This document shows, piece by piece, positions 1-7,817 of a stretch of DNA of 64,000 nucleotides (within the stretch, counting starts at the first letter, position 1; the number at the start of each line of letters is the position of its first letter). The stretch is taken from positions 186,001-250,000 of the forward strand of contig NZ_PYAS01000001.1 of the NCBI RefSeq assembly GCF_003014695.1. Direction: 5' to 3'. Under the pieces are notes generated by a model. That model was not told the origin of the DNA. It ran no database searches and worked only from the letters and a program-made list of their open reading frames with translations. Made by a program: the position numbers and the translations under genes. The DNA is from Dyadobacter jiangsuensis. GTDB lineage: Bacteria > Bacteroidota > Bacteroidia > Cytophagales > Spirosomataceae.

Positions 1-973
1 CATAGGGTTTGAGATCGGGATATGGGATAAATTGAAATTGCAGATCGACTATTTCAATGAGCGCCGCGACGGGATTTACATTTTGCAGCAGAGCGTGCCG
101 TCGGTAGTCGGGATCAACGTGGCCCAATATGTGAACCTGGGAAAAATGGCCAACAGGGGTGTCGACGGGTCCATTGAATACAGCTACGTGAAAGGAGACT
201 GGCTGCTCTCCGCCCGGGGGAATTTCTCCTACAACCGCAACAAGGTCATTTACAACGATTCACCAACGCCTATTTACGGTTACCAGGAAGTGGCCGGACA
301 GGCCTATGATCAGCAGTTCGGGCTGGTGTCGATGGGCCTCTTTAAATCCGTAGAGGATATTGAACAAAGCCCCGTCCAGAAGTTCGGATCGGTTGTGCCG
401 GGAGATATCAAGTTCAAGGATATTAATGGGGATGGCGTAGTGGACAGCTACGACCGGATCGCGATCGGGCGAACGACGGTCCCCGAGCTATCTTACGGAT
501 TCGGGTTGAGTGCGAAATACAAGCAATTCGATTTGTCGGGCTTTTTCCAGGGTGTAGGAAATGTGACCCGCATTATCGGCGGGGATCCCGTGCAGGGACC
601 GCAGGGAAGTATTTTGGTAAATGGGCAAATTCTGGCCGATGCGGCGGAGAAGAGATGGAGCCTGCATAACCAGGACCCGAATGCCGAATATCCCCGAATG
701 TCGCTGGCTTACAACGAAAACAACCGGCAGGCCTCGACTTTCTATCAGAAGGACATGAGTTTTATCAGGCTCAAAAATGCGGAAATAGGCTATACCGTTC
801 CTAAAAGCATCGTCAGTAAAGCGAAGGTTGCCAGTTTAAGATTTTACGCGCAAGCGGTTAATCTATTTACAGTGAGCAAGTTCAAGTTGTGGGATCCGGA
901 ACTGAATGCCAGCTTCGGAAACATTTACCCGCAGATGAAGACGGTGAGTATAGGAGCAAGTCTGAATTTTTAA
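1..973 (+). CDS. SusC/RagA-type TonB-dependent receptor, C-terminal fragment
   Basis: The reading frame is open from base 2 and ends at 973, so this is the last ~323 residues of an outer-membrane receptor that begins before the window. The visible part is amphipathic beta-strand sequence rich in aromatic residues and ends in Leu-Asn-Phe, the terminal aromatic expected of an outer-membrane barrel. It carries the DINGDG-type loop common in SusC proteins and a late segment reading FIRLKNAEIGY, typical of the last SusC strands. SusC barrels import oligosaccharides with TonB energy and are lidded by a SusD lipoprotein, and a SusD gene follows 11 bases later. The TTG at 32 is not a start. The substrate cannot be told from this fragment. 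Confidence 0.93.
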   Translation, partial: IGFEIGIWDKLKLQIDYFNERRDGIYILQQSVPSVVGINVAQYVNLGKMANRGVDGSIEYSYVKGDWLLSARGNFSYNRNKVIYNDSPTPIYGYQEVAGQAYDQQFGLVSMGLFKSVEDIEQSPVQKFGSVVPGDIKFKDINGDGVVDSYDRIAIGRTTVPELSYGFGLSAKYKQFDLSGFFQGVGNVTRIIGGDPVQGPQGSILVNGQILADAAEKRWSLHNQDPNAEYPRMSLAYNENNRQASTFYQKDMSFIRLKNAEIGYTVPKSIVSKAKVASLRFYAQAVNLFTVSKFKLWDPELNASFGNIYPQMKTVSIGASLNF

Positions 974-984
974 CAGCGATTAAC

Positions 985-2823
985 ATGAGCAAATTTTCTA
1001 TCATTTCAGGCATTTTACTTTGCATGCTTGTGGTTACCTCTTGCAGCGATTACCTCTCTGTCGAATTGCAGAATGCACTGACGCTGGAAGAAACCTTCAA
1101 TAAAAGAGCCACCACCGAAGCATATCTCGCACAGATTTATGGTTTCCTTCCCGACGATTCCGATATGGTCGGCGGCGAGAGTTCCGTTGTGCCCAGATCC
1201 GACGAAGGGATGTTTTCGTGGCTGTCCGGAGTATCCTGGCTGAATATGAACAATGGCTCGTGGGGCCCGACGACCGGTTCCTATGCAACCTGGAAGAGCA
1301 GCTATACCGGTATTAACCAGGCAACCATTTTTATGAACAATGTCGACAGGAATGTAGAGATCGGTCCGGCGGAAAAGGAGGTTATGAAAGCGGAAGCGCG
1401 CTTTATCCGCGCCTTTCTGTATTTCAACCTGTTGCGCAAATATGGTCCGGTGTACATCTGGGGGGATAAGGATTCGGATATTTCCATTCGTCCGGAAACC
1501 ATCGACCGGCATACCGTGGCGGAGAACTTCGATTTTATATTGTCGGAATTTGACAAATGCATTGCTGCGTTACCTGCCACCATTGCGGAAGAGGCCTGGG
1601 CGGGTCGGGCAACGAAAGGGGCTGTTCTGGCCGCGAAAACCCGCGCCACGCTCTACGCGGCGAGGCCGCTTTTCAACGGTGCCGAATATCTGAGGGGCAT
1701 GGTGAACAAAGAAGGCAAAAATATTTTTCCGCAGGGTACCGATCCTGCCAAATGGGAAGTTGCCGCACAGACGGCCAGGCAGCTGATCGATATGAATCAG
1801 TATGCACTCTACGTCGATAACACCGAGACAGACCCCATGCGGAAGGCGATCAAATCGTATCAGGGCATATTTTTCAAATTCTGGAATTCGGAGGTGATCT
1901 GGGGGCGTTGGCTGGGAGCGGCCAATGGGTGGGTTGTAAGGGCTAATCCGCCGAGGGCTGTGAAAGAAGGGTACGGAGGATATTCGCCTTCGCTCAAACT
2001 GGTAGATACCTATCCCATGGCCGAAAGCGGCCGTTACCCGGTCACCGGGTATGATGGCACGGGCTATCCCATTGTGGATCCGAAGTCGGGTTATCGGGAA
2101 GAGGGTTTTACGCCGAATTACATTCACCCGATGGATAACTGGGCGCCGATCAGGGCACATAACAGTACCGTCGGACGAGATGCGCGTTTCTACGCCTCCA
2201 TTCTTGCCAACGGCTTCAACTGGTATAACCGTGGCTCGGGCGACAAGGTGATTACCTTCTATACGGGCGGGACCTCGGGCTACCAGGCTTCGGGCGACTG
2301 CGTGAAGGCAGGTTACCTGTTCAGGAGAATGAGCGACCCCAGCAACAACACCGAGAATGGGCAATGGGGGCAATTTTGCTGGCCGATGTTCAGGCTGGCG
2401 GAGATTTACCTGAGCTATGCGGAGGCATGCAACGAAAAGCCGCAGCGTAATGAAGCGGATGCATTGGCTTACATTAACAAAGTGCGAAGCCGCAGCGGAC
2501 TCAACAAACTCGAAGTCGCCTATCCGGAGGTTGTCGGTAACCAGGCGCTGCTGCGGGAACTGATCCGCAAAGAGCGCATGGTAGAAATGGCTTTCGAATC
2601 GCACCGCTATCATGATGCCCGCACGTGGATGATCGCCGAGAAGGAATTTGTAGGTCCTAACTACACGAGAAACCTGGTGGCGACCAACTATGACGACTCA
2701 TGGAAACGATCGTCGACTTTATTTCCGGGAACCAGGGTGTTCGAAAAGAAACACTATTTCTTCCCGATTAATCAGGAGCAATTAAACGAAATGAAAAACT
2801 TTACACAGAACTATGGCTGGTAG
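985..2823 (+). CDS. SusD/RagB family nutrient-binding outer-membrane lipoprotein
   Basis: This 612-residue SusD-type lipoprotein binds glycan at the cell surface and caps the upstream SusC barrel. I chose ATG 985 because it gives a lipoprotein signal with Cys20 (VTSC-S) as the lipidation site; the open frame continues upstream to 889 but only overlaps the susC end. N-terminal TPR-like helices (AEARFIRAFLYFNLLRKYG) and a C-terminal segment reading LAEIYLSYAEACNE followed by YINKVRSRSG are SusD hallmarks. At 612 residues it is longer than the usual 500-550. It sits in the same operon as the receptor before it and the DUF1735 lipoprotein after it. Confidence 0.95.
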   Translation: MSKFSIISGILLCMLVVTSCSDYLSVELQNALTLEETFNKRATTEAYLAQIYGFLPDDSDMVGGESSVVPRSDEGMFSWLSGVSWLNMNNGSWGPTTGSYATWKSSYTGINQATIFMNNVDRNVEIGPAEKEVMKAEARFIRAFLYFNLLRKYGPVYIWGDKDSDISIRPETIDRHTVAENFDFILSEFDKCIAALPATIAEEAWAGRATKGAVLAAKTRATLYAARPLFNGAEYLRGMVNKEGKNIFPQGTDPAKWEVAAQTARQLIDMNQYALYVDNTETDPMRKAIKSYQGIFFKFWNSEVIWGRWLGAANGWVVRANPPRAVKEGYGGYSPSLKLVDTYPMAESGRYPVTGYDGTGYPIVDPKSGYREEGFTPNYIHPMDNWAPIRAHNSTVGRDARFYASILANGFNWYNRGSGDKVITFYTGGTSGYQASGDCVKAGYLFRRMSDPSNNTENGQWGQFCWPMFRLAEIYLSYAEACNEKPQRNEADALAYINKVRSRSGLNKLEVAYPEVVGNQALLRELIRKERMVEMAFESHRYHDARTWMIAEKEFVGPNYTRNLVATNYDDSWKRSSTLFPGTRVFEKKHYFFPINQEQLNEMKNFTQNYGW

Positions 2824-2845
2824 CAATAACAAATGCCGGGCTGCA

Positions 2846-3733
2846 ATGACTTTTCAATGCCGGCTGGCGCAGGTTTGGGTAGTTTTCCTGGTCCTGCTCG
2901 GATCGGGATGTGAAGATCGCCGTATGAATAATATGATTGGCGATCAGGTCTATCTGAATGAATCCGGGGAGAATGTGCAGAATGTTTTCAAGGGTGAACA
3001 GTTCATCTACCGACTTCAGGTGATCAAAAGTGGTGTGGGACAGGAGGGGGGTGAAGTTTCTATCCAGGTAGATGAGTCCATTCTGGCGCGCTACGAGGGC
3101 AAGTACACATTGCTGCCGGCAGCGCTTTACAAAGTAAAATCTCCACAGATTTCTCTCAAAAGCTCGGATTATAGTGCTGATTTTGAAGTCGAATTTGACG
3201 CTGCCGCAATCCAGGAGCTGGAAGCCGGTACCCGTTTGAAGTACGCGATACCTTTCAGGCTTTCGTCCAATACCCTTCAACTAGCGTCTGATCAGCAGCT
3301 ATTTTCCGTGGTCGTGCCGAAGGTTTTGAATCCTTATATCCAATTCAAAACACCGGGAATCGCACCGGCTACTTCGTCGGTCAGTCAAGCCAACTCGGCG
3401 CCCGAAACGAGGTATTATGCTTTTCTCCAAACCAACTACAATAATCAATCGGACCTGCAATACAAGGTAGAAGTGAGCGAGGGGGCACTGGCCGCGTACA
3501 ACAAGGAGCACGGAACCACGCACCGGCTGCTGCCTGCGGCAGCCTACCGGGTTGATCAATCCAGTTTTACCATCGCCAATCTGAACAATGAACAGGCCAT
3601 GTCCTACTACCTGATGACCGGCAAGGTTCCGGCGGGGGAGTATATGCTGCCGCTTGAAATTACGCAAGTCTCAAAGTATGGGATTGACCCCCAGGCGAAA
3701 ACGATGTTGATTCCTGTTAAAATACTGGATTGA
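2846..3733 (+). CDS. DUF1735-type surface lipoprotein of a PUL
   Basis: This ~295-residue lipoprotein has a signal peptide ending in the lipobox LGSGC. The rest looks like two tandem copies of the DUF1735 (BT_3987-like N-terminal) fold: each contains an ILARY/LAAYN segment followed by LLPAA-Y-V and a short strand. In other Bacteroidota such proteins are encoded directly after susD and are thought to help hold glycan at the cell surface. No catalytic domain follows, so it is probably a binding protein. An alternative ATG at 2813 overlaps the susD end by 11 bases; 2846 gives a signal peptide of normal length. Translational coupling to susD is likely with either start. Confidence 0.8.
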   Translation: MTFQCRLAQVWVVFLVLLGSGCEDRRMNNMIGDQVYLNESGENVQNVFKGEQFIYRLQVIKSGVGQEGGEVSIQVDESILARYEGKYTLLPAALYKVKSPQISLKSSDYSADFEVEFDAAAIQELEAGTRLKYAIPFRLSSNTLQLASDQQLFSVVVPKVLNPYIQFKTPGIAPATSSVSQANSAPETRYYAFLQTNYNNQSDLQYKVEVSEGALAAYNKEHGTTHRLLPAAAYRVDQSSFTIANLNNEQAMSYYLMTGKVPAGEYMLPLEITQVSKYGIDPQAKTMLIPVKILD

Positions 3734-3800
3734 TATGGGGTTTGGGACGTTTTTGGCGCTTTGAAAAGATATTTGATGTACAAACCAGTTGGCTGTCTGT

Positions 3801-4496
3801 ATGAAGCGTGATTGTAAATTGATAGCGGGCGCTCTGCTGATATGGAGTTTTGCCTGCATGGATGTGTGGGCGCAGGAGGCATCTGTGAGCCCGTTCCGCT
3901 TGCCGGAAAAAGAGAAAAAGCAGGGCTACAAAATCCTGTTTGACGGCACTTCCATGGAGCACTGGATGGGCAATCTGGACGAATACGTGCTCGAAGAAGG
4001 TGCGATCGTGATGCATCCAAAATCGGGAGCGGGAGGGAATCTTTATTCAAAAGATACCTATTCCGATTTCATCCTGCGTTTTGAGTTCTTGCTGGAACCT
4101 GCGGGCAATAATGGCCTGGGGATCCGGCAAGATTATGTTGAGCCGCCCAATGGGTATAGCGGAATGGAGCTGCAAATACTGGATAATGAACATCCGAGCT
4201 ATCGCAATCTGGAACCAGGCCAATACCACGGCTCGGTTTACAAGATTATTGCCGCCAAACGCGGGTTCCTGAAACTGGCCGGAGAATGGAATGTACAGGA
4301 AGTGCGGGCGATAGCCGATCATATCCAGGTTATTTTGAATGGAGAAACCATACTGGATGGCCATTTGAATGAAGCGACGGCCAGGCTAAAACCGGGTAGC
4401 TTTCAGAAGGCGGTTTTGAACAAATCCGGACATATTGCTTTTCTTGGTCATGGTTCGGTGGTAAAATTCAGGAACATCAGAATTAGGGAAAAATAG
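3801..4496 (+). CDS. Secreted DUF1080 (3-keto-disaccharide hydrolase domain) protein
   Basis: The 231-residue product has a signal peptide ending near VWAQ and then one DUF1080 domain, a concanavalin-like beta sandwich. Recognisable elements are the opening GYKILFDGTSMEHW, the strand F-L-RFEFLLEPAGNNGLGIR, the G-ELQILDNEH segment and a final strand VKFRNIRIRE. Related proteins include hydrolases that cleave 3-keto-glycosides, but many members are uncharacterised. It follows the SusC-SusD-DUF1735 genes by 67 bases and likely belongs to the same PUL. The ATG at 3801 places the positive n-region MKRDCK directly before the hydrophobic stretch; a TTG at 3789 is less likely. Family is confident, substrate unknown. 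Confidence 0.88.
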   Translation: MKRDCKLIAGALLIWSFACMDVWAQEASVSPFRLPEKEKKQGYKILFDGTSMEHWMGNLDEYVLEEGAIVMHPKSGAGGNLYSKDTYSDFILRFEFLLEPAGNNGLGIRQDYVEPPNGYSGMELQILDNEHPSYRNLEPGQYHGSVYKIIAAKRGFLKLAGEWNVQEVRAIADHIQVILNGETILDGHLNEATARLKPGSFQKAVLNKSGHIAFLGHGSVVKFRNIRIREK

Positions 4497-4577
4497 GGTC
4501 TATGGTCTAGGGCCTCTTGCACATTGCCGGGTCCGTCATGTGCCGCCGCGGAACCAAACTATGCTGGTATTGTTAAT

Positions 4578-4595
4578 GTAGTGAACGATACAAAA
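4578..4595. promoter_or_regulatory. Putative TetR operator O1, in the tetR leader
   Basis: GTAGTGAACGATAC followed by AAAA lies five bases before the tetR start codon. It matches the two palindromes at 5193-5214 and 5225-5248 with the shared pattern GTA-KY-GA-WC-RW-TA-Y-AAAA. This suggests autorepression by the TetR protein. It is a weaker palindrome than the other two. That TetR binds here is inferred from position and similarity. Confidence 0.5.
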
Positions 4596-4600
4596 CAGCT

Positions 4601-5179
4601 ATGGCGAGACCTAAAAAATTCGACGACGCGGCCGGATTGCAGAAAGCCCTGAATGTCTTTTGGAAAAAGGGCTATGCCGGCACTTCTATTTCCGACCTCA
4701 CTGCCAACATGGACATTAATGCCCCAAGCCTTTACGCTACGTATGGGGATAAGCATAAGCTGTTTGTATCGGCGCTGCAAGCCTATATGCAATCCCAGCA
4801 TGCATGGATGCGGGAATCGGTCGCGGAAAATAAGCCGGTGAAGGAAATCATCCGGTTCCTTCTGGAGTCGCTGTTAGACGATACACTGGCCGATCCGGAA
4901 CGCCGCGGGTGTTTCATGGTGAATACGGTTACCGAAATGGCCAATCAGGATGAGCAGGTTTTTGCGATTGCTTCCAACAACGAAAATCAGGTGCATTCGA
5001 TCCTGGCTGAACTTATTCGGAAAGGTCAGTCCTCGGGAGAGATTTCGGCCGATAAGGACGTCGATGCGCTGGCCAGCTTTTTGTTCATCAACTTCATGGG
5101 GATTCGGGTTATAGCAGCAACCAATAGTGATAAGAAGCACTTAAACAAGGCGTTAGACGTCATTCTCTCAGCTGTTTAA
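4601..5179 (+). CDS. TetR/AcrR family transcriptional regulator
   Basis: This 192-residue protein has an N-terminal TetR helix-turn-helix at about residues 28-51 (TSISDLTANMDINAPSLYATYG), opening with the common MARPKKFD sequence. The C-terminal ligand domain carries GCFMVNTVTEM near its start, the arrangement seen in regulators of the YxaF/LmrA type that control oxidoreductases or efflux. The next gene on the same strand is a short-chain dehydrogenase, and matching palindromes precede both genes. The simplest model is a repressor of itself and of the dehydrogenase, relieved by a small molecule that may be the enzyme's substrate. The ligand is unknown. Confidence 0.93.
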   Translation: MARPKKFDDAAGLQKALNVFWKKGYAGTSISDLTANMDINAPSLYATYGDKHKLFVSALQAYMQSQHAWMRESVAENKPVKEIIRFLLESLLDDTLADPERRGCFMVNTVTEMANQDEQVFAIASNNENQVHSILAELIRKGQSSGEISADKDVDALASFLFINFMGIRVIAATNSDKKHLNKALDVILSAV

Positions 5180-5192
5180 AAAATATTTTTAG

Positions 5193-5214
5193 TTTTATAG
5201 TGATCATTATAAAA
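5193..5214. promoter_or_regulatory. Putative TetR operator O2
   Basis: A 22-bp near-perfect palindrome centred on GATC, with outer arms TTTTATA and TATAAAA and only one mismatched pair. It lies between the TetR stop codon and the dehydrogenase. Its centre is 33 bp (about three helical turns) from the centre of the next palindrome, so two dimers could bind the same face of the DNA. Confidence 0.6.
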
Positions 5215-5222
5215 ACTATATG

Positions 5223-5230
5223 TAGTTTTG
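5223..5230 (+). promoter_or_regulatory. Candidate -7 box for the dehydrogenase gene
   Basis: TAGTTTTG fits the Bacteroidota -7 consensus TAnnTTTG. It overlaps the left arm of palindrome O3, so a repressor bound there would block it. I found no good TTG element 19-21 bp upstream, so this is tentative. Confidence 0.4.
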
Positions 5231-5248
5231 TATCGATCATTACAAAAC
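5225..5248. promoter_or_regulatory. Putative TetR operator O3
   Basis: A 24-bp inverted repeat centred on GATC with arms GTTTTGTA and TACAAAAC, mismatched only in two pairs flanking the centre. It ends 19 bases before the dehydrogenase start codon. It shares the core GATCATTA with O2 and the pattern TA-Y-AAAA with O1. Confidence 0.6.
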
Positions 5249-5267
5249 AATTTAAACAAGCAAGATC

Positions 5268-6023
5268 ATGTCAAGATTAGCGCATAAAACAGCAGTAGTT
5301 ACAGGTGGTAACAGCGGAATAGGTTTGGCCACTGTAGAGGCCTTTATTCAGGAAGGTGCACAAGTTATTTTTACCGGCCGGAATGCCCAGGCCAACCAGC
5401 GGGTTGAGCAGGCGCTCGGCGAACAAGTTCATGGGATTGTATCTGACGCGGGCAAGTGGGAAGACATCCAGGCGATCAGGGCACAGGTCGAAGCTATTTC
5501 ACCAAAGGTTGATATTCTCTTCATCAACGCGGGAATTGCCCAGTTTGCGCCGGTCGATCAGGTGAGCGAGAACTTTTTTGACAAGATATTGGATGTCAAT
5601 TTTAAAGGGGCATATTTCACGATTCAGGCCTTGCTACCACTGATTAACGACGGGGGCTCGATCATCCTGAATACTTCGATCAATGCACATTTAGGCATGC
5701 CGGGTGCCAGCATTTACGCTGCCTCGAAGGCGGCCTTGCTATCGTTGGCCAAAAACCTTTCAGCAGAGCTGGTTTCCAGAAAAATCCGTGTAAATGCCAT
5801 TAGCCCCGGCCCGGTAGCTACGCCGCTCCACACCCCGGATAAATTCGGCATCTCCGAAGACGAGTTCAAACAAATGGGAGAGGGAATTGCCGCGCAAATT
5901 CCGGCAGGACGTTTCGGCGCTCCGGAGGAGATCGCGAGTGCCGCCGTGTATTTTGCTTCCGACGAATCGCGCTTCCTGCTGGGAACCGAGTTGATTATCG
6001 ACGGAGGCATGGCTACTTTGTAG
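5268..6023 (+). CDS. Short-chain dehydrogenase/reductase (SDR)
   Basis: This 251-residue classical SDR has the cofactor motif GGNSGIG at residues 13-19, NAG at 87-89, Ser137, and the catalytic pair Tyr150/Lys154 in YAASK. It ends with the usual GTELIIDGGM. Such enzymes reduce or oxidise an alcohol/ketone with NAD(P)H in the cytoplasm; Thr-Gly-Arg-Asn after the second strand (residues 36-39) favours NADPH. It stands alone behind the TetR gene with two palindromes in its promoter region, so it is probably induced by a compound sensed by TetR. The next gene is convergent and starts its 3' end 12 bases away. The substrate is unknown. Confidence 0.95.
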   Translation: MSRLAHKTAVVTGGNSGIGLATVEAFIQEGAQVIFTGRNAQANQRVEQALGEQVHGIVSDAGKWEDIQAIRAQVEAISPKVDILFINAGIAQFAPVDQVSENFFDKILDVNFKGAYFTIQALLPLINDGGSIILNTSINAHLGMPGASIYAASKAALLSLAKNLSAELVSRKIRVNAISPGPVATPLHTPDKFGISEDEFKQMGEGIAAQIPAGRFGAPEEIASAAVYFASDESRFLLGTELIIDGGMATL

Positions 6024-6035
6024 TTAATCAAAAAC

Positions 6036-6986
6036 TCACCCGCGTTCGGAAATTGAATACATCACTTCCCGGCATTTGCGCAGGATCTTATCAAAAATAC
6101 TTTCGTTCTCCGGATAGATTTTTCTGTACATATCCTGTAAACGAAGAAAATGTGGTTCGCTCGCTTCAATGACGTCCGGGAAGTGCGTAATGCTATAATC
6201 CGGGTTAAATGTGTTTCCCCGGAAAGGATTGGGGCCCTTGGTATGGGTTGCGTCCTTACCAAATCCGACATTGTTCACCAGGCTGTTGTCGGGGAATAGG
6301 GATATACCATCGATTTTAAATACGGTCCACCACCACCTGATCGCCCAGGAGCTGATTTTTTTTCGTTCCATTTGATCGATAAGCATATCGGTATACTTGA
6401 TGGTCCCGTTCAGGTCGAACTTCCTGGCTAGTTCCGGATCTGTTTTGAGTCGTTCATAGCCTTTCGCTTCGGGATCGAATGAGGCCCACGCTCTCTTCCA
6501 GGTAGCCCATCCCCATGATGCTGTAATGGGGAGGAAGAGCGCTGCTTTTTCCGCCCGAACACCAATGGGAAATTGGAAGCCGCACACCTGCATGACCCGG
6601 TTCTGACTTTCGTATTTGACCAGCGCATCATTCATATATTGCAGGAACCCCTTTGCAACGACCAGGTCGTCTTCCAGCACGATCACAGTTCCGTGTTGGT
6701 TGACCTGCTGCGTGACCCCTTCAATAATCGAATTGGCCAGTCCTTTGTTGGTCGCCGATTCGGTGATGATTACCTCTTTGCACCATTTACGCTGGCGGAT
6801 CACCTCGCGCACTTCTGCTACCCGCTGGCGATCGCCTTCGGATGCATCCGTTCCGGGGCCGTCGGCATAAATGTAAAGTACCGACTCATCGGCCAATGTG
6901 GCATTGGCCAATGCCTCCAAAGTCCGCCTGGTTTGGGCCGGACGGTTGTAAACAAATAGCAGAATAGGTGCGGGGTGGTGTAGCAT
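6036..6986 (-). CDS. Glycosyltransferase, GT2-like fold
   Basis: This 316-residue cytoplasmic glycosyltransferase opens with PILLFVYNRPAQTRRTLEAL, the start of a GT-A nucleotide-sugar fold. It has the metal-binding acidic motif EDD in TVIVLEDDLVV near residue 105 and a later stretch ASWGWATWKRAW that is typical of this group of cell-surface polysaccharide transferases. There is no membrane segment. It is the last gene of the polysaccharide operon that begins at 12191 and would add one sugar to a lipid-linked repeat unit. The donor sugar cannot be predicted. An 80-base gap separates it from the methyltransferase upstream. Confidence 0.88.
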   Translation of the reverse strand: MLHHPAPILLFVYNRPAQTRRTLEALANATLADESVLYIYADGPGTDASEGDRQRVAEVREVIRQRKWCKEVIITESATNKGLANSIIEGVTQQVNQHGTVIVLEDDLVVAKGFLQYMNDALVKYESQNRVMQVCGFQFPIGVRAEKAALFLPITASWGWATWKRAWASFDPEAKGYERLKTDPELARKFDLNGTIKYTDMLIDQMERKKISSWAIRWWWTVFKIDGISLFPDNSLVNNVGFGKDATHTKGPNPFRGNTFNPDYSITHFPDVIEASEPHFLRLQDMYRKIYPENESIFDKILRKCREVMYSISERG

Positions 6987-7066
6987 CGATGGTGAAGATA
7001 CGCTATAAAATCGCTAAGCAAGTGCTTATTCCTGCAAAGTTGGATTTCGTGTGTGTATAAATTGGC

Positions 7067-7795
7067 TTACAGACTTGTCAGAAACTTATAATTTTCGGAG
7101 CAAATCAGCAAAGTGTCTTTGACGCCCGAATACATGCCTTCTGCAAACTTGATGTCTTTGCTCCGCAGTAGTTCTTTCACTTTGTCTGCCGTATCCCTTT
7201 CACCTTTCCGATGACAATCATCGATGATGATCGCAAAACGGTCTGCCAGCAGATCGTTCTCGACGATATCGACAATCTGGTACCTCGAATACCGGTCGCT
7301 TCCCCAGGGGCCGTCAACCAGGATGAGGTCGAACTTATTTCCGGCAACGTTTGGGATAAGGTCTTTATACACTTTGGTAGTATGTCCGTTAACTACCTTG
7401 TGTTCCAATTCGAGTACGAGCGTGTTCGGGACTACATTATGGATGTTGGCGGAAAAAAAGTCCAGCCAATTCTGATCCTGCTCTACAATTGTAAGTTTTG
7501 CATCCGGAAATGCTTCCAGGTACTGATAGGAGAGTTTCGAGGTTTCGCCCAGTCCAAATTCGAGAATGCTTTTTGGTTTGATTTCGTTGTAGATCCGATA
7601 AAGAATGTACAAGAACGGGTACGAGGCAGCCCAACGTCCGGGGTTGAGTGTTTTCTTTAGAAACCATGGAGAATCCGTAATCGCCGAGTTAAAGACGGCG
7701 CTCCAGTACACTTCGTCCGCTTTTCTGTTAACTTCCTTGATGGCATCATAGCCTCTTACCTGGTGGGCGATGATGTCCCTTAGCATTTTTAGCAT
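7067..7795 (-). CDS. Class I SAM-dependent methyltransferase-like protein
   Basis: This 242-residue protein contains ILEFGLGETS near residue 77, a variant of SAM-binding motif I, followed by KLTIVEQDQ (motif II acidic residue) and FDLILVDGPWG. A later IIDDCHRKGE resembles the active-site acid region of caffeoyl-CoA O-methyltransferase-like proteins. It has no signal or membrane segment. It lies 22 bases after the flippase in the polysaccharide operon, so it may methylate a sugar or cap a growing chain; this role is inferred from position only. Confidence 0.72.
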   Translation of the reverse strand: MLKMLRDIIAHQVRGYDAIKEVNRKADEVYWSAVFNSAITDSPWFLKKTLNPGRWAASYPFLYILYRIYNEIKPKSILEFGLGETSKLSYQYLEAFPDAKLTIVEQDQNWLDFFSANIHNVVPNTLVLELEHKVVNGHTTKVYKDLIPNVAGNKFDLILVDGPWGSDRYSRYQIVDIVENDLLADRFAIIIDDCHRKGERDTADKVKELLRSKDIKFAEGMYSGVKDTLLICSENYKFLTSL

Positions 7796-7817
7796 ATTCG
7801 TGTGTCTTAGTTAAACA

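Noticed and set aside
889..984. In-frame extension upstream of the first SusD start
   Set aside because: It only reads the susC end in another frame and precedes a complete lipoprotein signal peptide at ATG 985.
1570..2613. 347-codon open frame on the minus strand
   Set aside because: It is antisense to the SusD gene, which has strong family features; no recognisable protein is encoded.
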